Shown in pieces: positions 55,501 to 64,000 of a stretch of DNA of 64,000 bases. Where the stretch lies: positions 6,023,837 to 6,087,836 of the forward strand of contig NC_061074.1 of NCBI RefSeq assembly GCF_021917145.1. Direction: 5' to 3'. The stretch is from Hypomesus transpacificus. Lineage: Eukaryota; Chordata; Actinopteri; Osmeriformes; Osmeridae. How positions within the stretch are numbered: the stretch's first letter is position 1; the number at the start of each line of letters is the position of its first letter. Under the pieces are notes generated by a model. The model saw only the letters and a program-made list of their open reading frames with translations, made no database searches and was not told the DNA's origin. A program made the translations under genes and the position numbers.

Positions 55501-58500
55501 ACCCAGAGGGGTTACGGGTCTTAGGTCAGGGGGAAGAACCGCAAGAAGAACGGGTCTTAGGTCAGGGGGAAGAACCTATGCTACTCCAGCTGAAGGGCGT
55601 AGCTCAATACCTGGCTAACACCCACAGCCTCCAGGTGAGGTATAGTGTATGGTGTCATGGAAACCATGCTACCTGGCCACGCCAACAAAAGGCTGACCTT
55701 GTTCTTTTCACCATATTTCCATATATCTAAAATATTTTATTTCAGTGATTCCACAGCTTGTGTAATGGAACACAGTAGCATATTTGCAGGCTTTTATGTA
55801 GGCTTATGTTTGAGATCTGCAGTTTCAGATTGTGCAGTGCTTTAGGCTGGTATACAGTGACTGTGTAAAGTCAAGGCTAAAGATCATCCTTAGCAAGCAG
55901 AACGATTTATAATTAATTGTTTTACCACAAATTTAACTGGTTTACTAGGACAGTATCAACTTTACTGTCTAAAAACTATAGTTTTTCCCAATTCAGTATT
56001 TGCATGTAACTAAGCTGATGACAGATGTTGATATTGAAATGAAGTCAAATTATACTATATCCTACTAGTTATTTTCTGATTGCAACTAGTATGTCTTGGT
56101 AAATCAAATGTTATACCAAAGGTGAAACCTTCAGAAGTCAGTGAGTGAACACTAACAGACGGGTATTGTACAACAGTAGCTCATGGTATTTATCTGTCAT
56201 TTCAACCTGTAACTTGAGCTTATCATTGTACTGAACAACTGCCCCGTCCTTCCTGGAGGCCAGTACAAAACTAGGCAACAACACAGAAACTCTTTTAAAG
56301 GTGTAAACCTCAAAAGAACTAACAGATGACACTGGATCTCTCCCCTAACATTTGTGTCTCCCAGGAGCTGAATCTGGCCTTTGTGAGCGGAGGGAGCGAT
56401 CCGTGTGGGAAGCCAAGCATGGTGCAGGAGCTGAGGGATCAGGTAACAGCAAGGCCCCGCTAAACCAACACGTGACTCCTGCAGGAGCGGACTGGGGGAT
56501 CAGGCACTGGTTGTCTCTGTGTTCACCCTACCTCTAGTTCAGTTCTGGGTCGAGGCTAGTTTGAGGATCTTTAGCCACATTTTTCTCTTCAGGTGTACCT
56601 CCTCCAGGTGAACTTAACCACTTGTCTTGATTACTGAATCTTCTCTTAATATAGATTTATACAAAATACCATAATACAGGTGTATGAGCTAGGTAAACTT
56701 ACTTGAAAAACAGCACACTGACATTTGACTTTGATATCCTATTCACACTTGCTTTGGGGTGTATAGTATATATCAGTCTTAACAAAGCAGACACCAAAGC
56801 CACTGCAACACAAGTTAGCTCATGTTAGTGATCGTGCTTTGTGCCCCACCTTGTGGTTGTAATGGCCAAGAAAGGACTGCAACAGCCATCTGTACAGTTT
56901 TTAACCCATCATTACAGTATTTAACAAAACGTATTAATACATTGCACACCTTATGTATTACACACATTTCTATATTTTACAGAAAAGGATATAGCACTGA
57001 TATATTTTGTAACAGCCAAGCTACTATGGTATTAGAATGTCTCCTTCTTCCTTCAAACAGAATTCACAACTGCAAGAGGAGAACGCAAAAATGAGACTCC
57101 AGCTTGAGAACAGACAAGAGGAAGGAGTTGTCCAGCAAGCCATCCGAGACAGAGATGAAGCCATAACAAAGTCAGTGTCCTCTTCATTTAGAAAAGTCTT
57201 GGATTTTTATACATATACTAGATATAGAGTGATAGTGTTCCAAGTGGGATTTATTTCACTGCCTTCAGTTTAACTGTCAAACTCATTTAGTTGTGTGTGT
57301 TACAGATGTAGTCACATAGCTCGTCAGTGTCGCTTCCTCCCAATCTTGCCCTTACTGGGGTTTGAACTCAGGTCTTCTGATTACCACCTTTATAAACATT
57401 GCTTTAAGCAGCTATGCCACCAAAAAAACACCTCTTAGATGGCGCGGGTAATCTGTATTTATAGTGAGTGAGTTCAACCAATTCAAATAGTTCAAATGTA
57501 TATTCTGCTCCAAAATCTGAATTATGTGTACAGTTTAGGTTTAATCCCTGTGTTGTCATTTGAGGAGATGTTAGGAATTAACGTCTCCGTCTTGCTGAGT
57601 GCTGTTGTTTGAGCTTACATGCATTTTGTCCTTTGTTTGGGTCCTGTAGGAAGAACTGGATGGAGGCAGAGCTGGTTCGAAGTAAGAGTGACATGAAGTG
57701 TCTGAACAACCAGCTCCTGGAGGCCATCCAACGCAAATTGGAGCTGTCTCAGGAGCTGGAGGACTGGCAGGTAGGTCCCTAAAGAGGCTGTCTCTCTCTT
57801 TCTCGTTTGCACACTACCTCTCTCTCTTTTTCTATGTGTGTTTCTCTCTCCCTTGTATTGCTCTCAGTGACATAGCATTGTAGAGAGATTGCTACCCTCA
57901 TAGTGTCTTTACTTGGAGGTCAGGGACTACACTTGGACAACCTTTTAAAGTCCTGTCAGTTTGGAGGAATATAACTGACAGGTGGCCTGTGTGGCTGGGG
58001 CCGGGCACCCTGCTACTGCTGAGTCATGGTTCCAGCTAAGACATCTGCTGGGTCGCTTAATGCCGTCTAGTGGCCATGTGCAGATAGTGCAACACATTTA
58101 GCAAATTGTTCCATACATTTACTAGGATTGCCTTACATTTTCAACTTCAAGTCAGACTATTAAATAGATAACCTAATTAGAAAGTCTAATAGATTTAGTA
58201 TCATATTTAATGGCCATATCTTGAAATCTGTCAGAGGTCCAGTGGCTTTTTGTCAAAAGTTGTTGTTTCTTTCAGGATGACATCCAGATCATCATCAACC
58301 AACAGCTGAGGACCCAGCAGCAGTCAGAGCAGGTCCAGAAGAAGCCGCCCTCCAACTCCATGTCCTTCTTCCGTAGGCCCAGCATGGCCTCCACCAGGGT
58401 CCGCCAGCCCTCCTCCTCTCCATCGTGGACCTCAGAGGCTGGACAGGACAAGCCCCAATCCCCCTGGATGGACTGGCTCAGACGGGGCAAGGTGGCACAG

Positions 58501-58512
58501 CATGGCAAATAA
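46506..58512 (+). CDS. BICD family-like cargo adaptor (BICDL type)
   Basis: BICDL (BICDR) proteins are coiled-coil adaptors that join dynein-dynactin to cargo such as Rab6 vesicles. Ten exons join in frame: 46506-46751, 48072-48287, 52654-52770, 52996-53142, 53799-53981, 55440-55634, 56365-56442, 57061-57170, 57650-57770, 58276-58512, giving 549 aa (human BICDL1 573, BICDL2 508). The N-terminus is acidic. The CC1 box with AAQLG at 52-56 is the AAxxG motif that contacts the dynein light intermediate chain. Glu/Gln-rich heptads follow through about residue 300. The C-terminal part has QQAIRDRDEAI (exon 8), then LNNQLLEAIQRKLELSQELE and DWQDD leading to INQQL (exons 9-10), the BICDL cargo-binding signature. 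The tail contains MSFFRRPS, like the SFFRK end of BICDL1. Family is firm; the paralogue (BICDL1, BICDL2 or the fish bicdl2l) is not. TRAK/HAP1 share the CC1 box but lack the C-terminal signature. Confidence 0.9.
52863..52881. repeat. CA microsatellite
   Basis: A short CA run lies in the BICDL gene intron 3. Confidence 0.8.
54960..54991. repeat. TG microsatellite
   Basis: About fifteen TG units with one C interruption lie in the BICDL gene intron 5. Confidence 0.85.
55515..55576 (+). repeat. In-frame 36-nt period repeat in BICDL exon 6
   Basis: A 26-bp stretch at 55,515-55,540 recurs without change at 55,551-55,576, exactly 36 nt (12 codons) later. It encodes RVLGQGEEP twice within the coding exon. 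The perfect identity at the DNA level shows a recent slippage or duplication. Confidence 0.9.
57345..57422 (-). repeat. tRNA-derived SINE head
   Basis: The minus strand reads like a tRNA-type RNA polymerase III promoter: an A-box TGGCATAGCTGC (from 57,419 down) and, about 40 nt on, a B-box GAGTTCAAACCCC (57,369-57,357). The start GGTGGCATAGC is typical of tRNA-derived SINE heads in fish. A cloverleaf does not fold fully, so this is a SINE rather than a tRNA gene. It lies in intron 8 of the BICDL gene, opposite to that gene's direction. Confidence 0.6.
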
Positions 58513-61500
58513 TCCAGGCTGGTGCTTCTCCATAAAGGACTGGCACATGGAGCCACTTTAACCAGCTTGCAGGTCTAGATCTGAAAGGACTACAGCTTGA
58601 GGTTGCTGGAGTTACATAGTGGGTTTAGACGTTGTAGTAAATACAGTGCCAAGCATTTCCAGGACTCAGTAGTGTTGGTTGAGTTCAGAGGATTCCATAT
58701 GGTCACTGTAAAAAAATATGAGCCATGAAGGACAACACTAGTGAAGTCTGGCATCTTATTGTATTCTGTTCATTTCAACAATTCAGTTGTATTCAACAAA
58801 TCAATTGGGCTACAACTTATTTGTAACTCACCTCGCCAGGCAACTCTTCTGTTCTATTTCACTCGATTATTCATTAAATTCACTGTAGTGGGCTGGATGA
58901 TTCAAGGTTTGGTTGCTATGTGTCAATGACATCCTTCCAAGTACTGGCATGGGGGAACTGTTTAAATAAACATGACCATGGTCAGAGAATCACTAAGAAA
59001 TAGTTTTGGAGGTTGTGCCTTTTGTTTCATGATAATAATTGTTGTTTCATTTGTAAAGTCATTTGTGCCTGAGACTGTAAATGTACCATACCATTGTATG
59101 TCAATATTTGTGACAAAACTGAATAGTATTTTCACACTATTGTTTTTACACTAACTAAAGCAGAGATTGAATTGATAGTCAGACTGTGCTGGGCCATAGT
59201 ACTGTATATGAACATGTAATTGCATTGTATATCAACTGACCAGATACACAGCAGAAATCTAAATTATCACATAATACCTCTAATTGACCTATGACTACGA
59301 CTTCTGTCAAGATGTGAAAAGATTTGCGAATGTAGCTATCATGTATTCAGAAACAAAATGAACAGAAATAATCCTATATGGCTAATTACTCCATATTAAT
59401 GTTAGGGAGAAACACTATTTGACAACCCTTTAAATAAATGCATGTAAGATATCGTATTCTGTACATACAAACTGTTCTTTTTGCAATTGTAATTGCTGAA
59501 TTGATTGTCATATGCTATATGAAAGATGGAGAAAATTTAGATTTTACTAAATGCTTGATGTACTGTATTTATATTGACTTATCATTGGGAGCTTTTGGAG
59601 GAACAAGGCAATTCATCCCATGGAGCAAGGTCATAGCTATTTGGACACAAGACAGCATTCAAGTATGCATACAATGTACTTGCACATACAGGTAGTTGAC
59701 TTTGACAATATGCAACAGAAAGTCCTTAGAAGGACACTAATATAACATTTTAAAATCTGCTCAATATTTACCTGTGTATTATGATGGATACTGTACTTGG
59801 TGTTTAACATGTATCCACGTACAGTACACAATAGCACACAGAATTCCATTGCAAAATAAAGTACAACTTTTTTCATAAGGACTAGCAGGCATATTTACTG
59901 TCCAAAAAGTCAATTAAGAGACTGTATGTTTTGCAGGCCAATCACTTACCCATGTGTCATGAGTCTTCACCATATCAATGGCAATGTGCTCATGTGTGTC
60001 TGTATGAATCTATCTAACTCTGATTGTTCCAACTCACTGGGTTACTTACAAGTAATTTGATTTAGAGTGTAGTTTATCTTAGCCAAACTTTTACTTTCAG
60101 GAGGCATTCCAGAGCATTCGGTCAGTTGGGCCCCTACGCATTCCAGTTTTTTATTCAGTCCTTCCATGTGATACATCCCGTACCGATGTGATAAACTAGA
60201 CAAATGATAGTTTCTTTTTGATCAGTTAGACCATGTTTTGAGTACCATTGTATTTATTTGGAACAAGAGATTTCCCAACTAAGGCTATTGGTTGTTTGAG
60301 TTTGACTATTGCTTTAACTTCAAACTCCCCCTTCTTTACCTATAGGGGTCGCTGAATCCTTTCAGCTATTATGTTTCCACAACCTCATGGTGTTATTTAC
60401 CAGTTAGAGTACAGGTCAGAGATATGACTTTGTATTAGAATAATCTCTTTCACTGTCACTAAGGTGTTGGGTTTACTGTGCATTTTGTTTTAAGGTTGTC
60501 TTGTAGCATACTTGTATTGGCTTGGTATGTTGTTACTCTACATTTGTTTCACTTTGATCATCTATACTCTATTGTTGTTGTTTTTTTTAACCCATTTTAC
60601 AATGAATTTAAGTAGCATTCTTTGTGTTCATTACATTTTTCTTTATTAAATCAGAAAAGCAAATGTTTGTGGTTCACACAAAGATTCTGTGTTTTTACTG
60701 CAATCAAGTCAGACCTTTTCAGGAAGGCTACAGCATGACTTCATCAATGAACCTGTCTGAAGAACAATGTCCTGTTAAAATGTGCACCTGGCATTCACCT
60801 GGAGCAATACTGTTTGCAAGTTGTATTGTTCTGTTCTTACACAAGCAATATTTGTAGCTATCAGAGTAAAAAGAAGTAAAGACATGCCCATCATATTAAT
60901 CTATGATGAAACCACCACATTTTTAGGTTAAGCCTGGCACACAAGATCCAGGAATGTAGGGAGTAAGTCAGTTAATATTGGGACATTTTAATGAGTTTCT
61001 CACCTCTCCTATGAGCCAGGAGAGCATATTAGACCTAGGTCTTCCCCACCACATTCCAGATAAACACAGAGGGTCTGTTTCCAAGGACAACCTGACCCAG
61101 ATCAGAAGGTTTGGGTCAGTGGGTTGTCCCAACTGTCTTTCTTAACTCATGAAGCATGTTTTATCAACTACCAAAGCAAGCATTGATGTTGTAAGATGTT
61201 GACCTACTTATTGATATTATTTGATCTGACGCATGACATGACAGCCGTGTTCATCTTAATCTTTTCCTTGCAGTAGAACTGGAGTATAATAGCCTACTAG
61301 TAGGCCTATCATAACCTTTTGTTTGTCTGGCAACATTTCTTCACAGTGTTGAGCAGTATTGTCTAGATATACTAGGCTACTGCATGGTAAAAGTGACAAC
61401 ATTAGACATCTAGATGCAAATACATGCACATTTGCTTGGTTTTCTTTTTCCTCTGATCACACATTCATCAAACTGTGGGAGTTAGTTTTTGTTCCTATCC

Positions 61501-64000
61501 AGTGAGCACAGAGAGAGAGAGACCAGTGTTTTCCGCTCAAGAAGGTACAAGGGAAAGCCTTTTCCCTGATGACTCCAGGTGCCTAGCAACCTCTCTCCTT
61601 CACACACGCCAGTATCGGTCATGTGACCAAGGTTTCACTGAAGCTGCGTGCCGACAGTCGAGGACAGTCACTGAAACTCTGTTAAAAGTACTTGAGGTTT
61701 TTGATATGGCTTTAGAATAATCTTTTTTTATGGCTTTTGGAAATATTACCATGTGTATGTTATTAACTTGATGACCAGTTCATGACTCCCTTGTGTAAAG
61801 CAGAGGGTACTGAAAGCTGTCTCAAGATGTTGCAATTTAGGCCTTTCTAAAATTACATTTCGTATACCCTGCACAATAATTAAAATATTACATTGAATTA
61901 TGCTCACAGTTGTATTGGTTGTGAAGAACGCAGAGGCACACACTCTCAAGTGTTAGTGAAAGCAACCTACCTTTAAACAATAGCAAACTACTACTTGCTC
62001 ACAAATAATAACTCTACTCGGTCCCTTAGTTGCTCACAAATAATTAAGAGATTTTTAATTGTGAAGTCTAGGTTTAGAGGCATGGATCTCTGATTAGTCA
62101 ATACTTTTGCGTGCAAAAGCACTAATGATTGGGCTTCATGAGGCATGTCCAATCTCCATCAAAGTAAACCTGTGGTGCTGATGAATGATTAACAACCTCA
62201 AACACTGCTGTTGCTGCCATAGTAAATGTATTTTTGGACCACATTTGTTTCACTCATTTGTTCAATGTAAAAAAAAACCACACTGACGTATTGCTTTTAC
62301 ACTTGTAGTAAACTGGCAAAGCTCTCTGTCACTGGAGAATAGAAGCCTTAGAAGTTGAAACCTTGCTGATGAATATATACTCTATATTCATGCTGACACA
62401 CCTACTTGAATTGTTCATAGAGGGACAATAATAACAAATGCACATTCTACTAGATTCTTGGTTTACGTTTCAGTTGAAATATTAATGAAAGCATATCAAA
62501 TAGCCATACAGTAGCTTCAGCAGTGGTATTGTACAATGCAGTGTCGGCTAGAACATATATATTTTTGTGATGGCAAAAAAATGGGAATGATCCAATTTTA
62601 AACTGTATTTACTTTGAATAGACGGCAGTAACTTTGGACACTTGTCAAACTGTTTGAGAACCTCTGTGAGAGAAATTGATATAAGGAAAAGACGGTTAGG
62701 CTGTAATATGATACAACCCTGTCTCAAGAGGCCTCTCCCATATTTACCATAAGATACAAATTAATATTTTATATTGGTTTTATAACGCTTTACAAGATAT
62801 GTAACAAACAGAACAGTTTTCTCAGGGCTGACAGAGAACAGTGTTCTGAGTCTTTATGCTGCCACTGAAAATAGGTGTAGGGAAAATATGTGTGTTTTAA
62901 TTAATATATCAGTGATGTGGAAGATTCCATTAAATTACTGATTCAGTGTTGTACCTGTTCTTTGTGCCTGCATTTGTCACCTCATTCTGTGAGGTAATCT
63001 TGGGGCTAATTGTTCAACGTGTGGGTGGTTAAGTTGCCGGTTGGCTGTAACTCAGCCTCTGGGATTGCATATCAGGCTATCCTTACAATGGCACATGTAC
63101 TGACCCTTATCCCATCATTACCGTCACCATTGCATTGTGTATAACAGAAGCATGGCACAATGCCATGTAACTCCTTGTGAGAAGCTGTGGTAGATGAATG
63201 AAACAGAGGACAAACGTTGAGGATGATCTTCTTTCAGCCTCTCATCTATTGTTCTCTGACAGGAAGCAGAGACGTCACACCTTTAAAAACAACCATCTTT
63301 ATTTTCTTTAAAGTAAGTGAAGCTTTTAGCACTGCAGAACCAGCACAGAAGCACTGTTGTGGCTAGACACATGGTGCACCTATCTAACCCTATCACACAG
63401 ACACTGAGATATGCATCATGTGTGTCCCTGGCCTCTACGGTACCCTGTGTACTGTTGACACTGTGTTAAATAGTACTCGTGATCTTTGTCAAACTGATAG
63501 TGCACTAGAACAGTAAATCAACAAATGTACAAAATGTGTGTCACACAATCTCACTCATAACACTGATGATATAGGATCAATATCAAATCTTAAATTTTGT
63601 GGAAAAAAAACATAAAAAACAACAGTTCACACATGGAAATGTAATTGAAAGAAATACAGATCTATATAAAGGGCCAAAAAGCCAACTTTATCTGTAGTTT
63701 CTGAATTGATTGATTAAAATGATTGACTGATTTAAAGAGTGTGTTATGCATATTACAATGTGGTCATATTGAAGCTAGAGGAATGACCTGATACAATATC
63801 CAAACTAACATGACTATTGGCCAGACAATTATTTCTATCATTTTGTACCATGAATTTACATGAATCAGTGGAACTGAAATCCTCCCAAGCTGAATTGTAT
63901 GGATTGTTTAAAAAACATTGATCTTTTATGTTTCATACATCCTCACTAAAGACAAATGGAAGGATCTTTTCCTCATCTTTCTCAATCCGTCCCAGTGTCT
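58513..64000. other. BICDL 3'UTR and intergenic DNA
   Basis: After the BICDL stop an AATAAA at 58,965-58,970 is the first good poly(A) signal. The rest is AT-rich with short open frames that match nothing I know. Near 63,285-63,300 the minus strand carries AAAATAAAGATGG, which could be the poly(A) signal of a leftward gene lying beyond the right edge, but no coding exon of it is visible. Confidence 0.5.
58965..58970 (+). terminator. BICDL gene poly(A) signal candidate
   Basis: A canonical AATAAA lies about 450 nt past the stop codon on the coding strand. Confidence 0.5.

Noticed and set aside
57345-57422. Possible functional tRNA gene
   Set aside because: A-box and B-box are present but paired acceptor and anticodon arms are not; a SINE head fits better.
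61475-61720. 81-codon open frame downstream of the BICDL gene
   Set aside because: It is short and isolated, with no splice partner and no recognisable motif.

Overview
The window is nuclear genomic DNA from a vertebrate, almost certainly a ray-finned (teleost) fish. The evidence is spliced genes with GT/AG introns, protein sequences close to vertebrate orthologues, an intact Tc1-type transposon of the fish kind, several fish-style MITE and SINE relics, many AT-rich introns and dinucleotide microsatellites. The species cannot be fixed from the sequence. Gene models below were built by hand by joining exons at consensus splice sites; all six close in frame at family-typical lengths.

Layout. 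1-19,690: about 19.7 kb with no gene I can support. It holds scattered repeats (a LINE/SINE tail near 10.3 kb, an inverted repeat near 14.7 kb, a small TA-flanked MITE at 15.0 kb, and a 750-bp foldback element at 18.25-19.0 kb) and GC-richer patches that may be regulatory. 19,692-24,117 (+): nipsnap2, 10 coding exons, 286 aa. 25,736-27,122 (-): psph, 5 coding exons, 226 aa. 28,623-33,118 (+): cct6a, 14 exons, 531 aa, head-to-head with psph. 34,526-40,257 (-): phkg1, 9 coding exons, 394 aa, with a 1,661-bp Tc1 element carrying an open 357-aa transposase in its intron 7. 42,636-44,519 (-): chchd2, 4 exons, 174 aa. 46,506-58,512 (+): a BICD-like dynein cargo adaptor (BICDL family), 10 exons, 549 aa. 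58,513-64,000: 3'UTR and intergenic DNA, no further gene supported.

The order nipsnap2-psph-cct6a-phkg1-chchd2 matches the human 7p11.2 block (NIPSNAP2-PSPH-CCT6A-SUMF2-PHKG1-CHCHD2), except that SUMF2 is not between cct6a and phkg1 here and a BICDL gene follows chchd2. The genes do not form one pathway: mitochondrial quality control (nipsnap2, chchd2), serine synthesis (psph), cytosolic protein folding (cct6a), glycogen breakdown control (phkg1) and dynein transport (BICDL). They are linked by old synteny, not by an operon. The most noteworthy items are the apparently complete IR/DR-type Tc1 element, an overlapping out-of-frame upstream ATG on nipsnap2, the SUMF2 absence, the foldback element, and an in-frame 36-nt repeat in the BICDL gene. 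I did not find a clearly new biological system.
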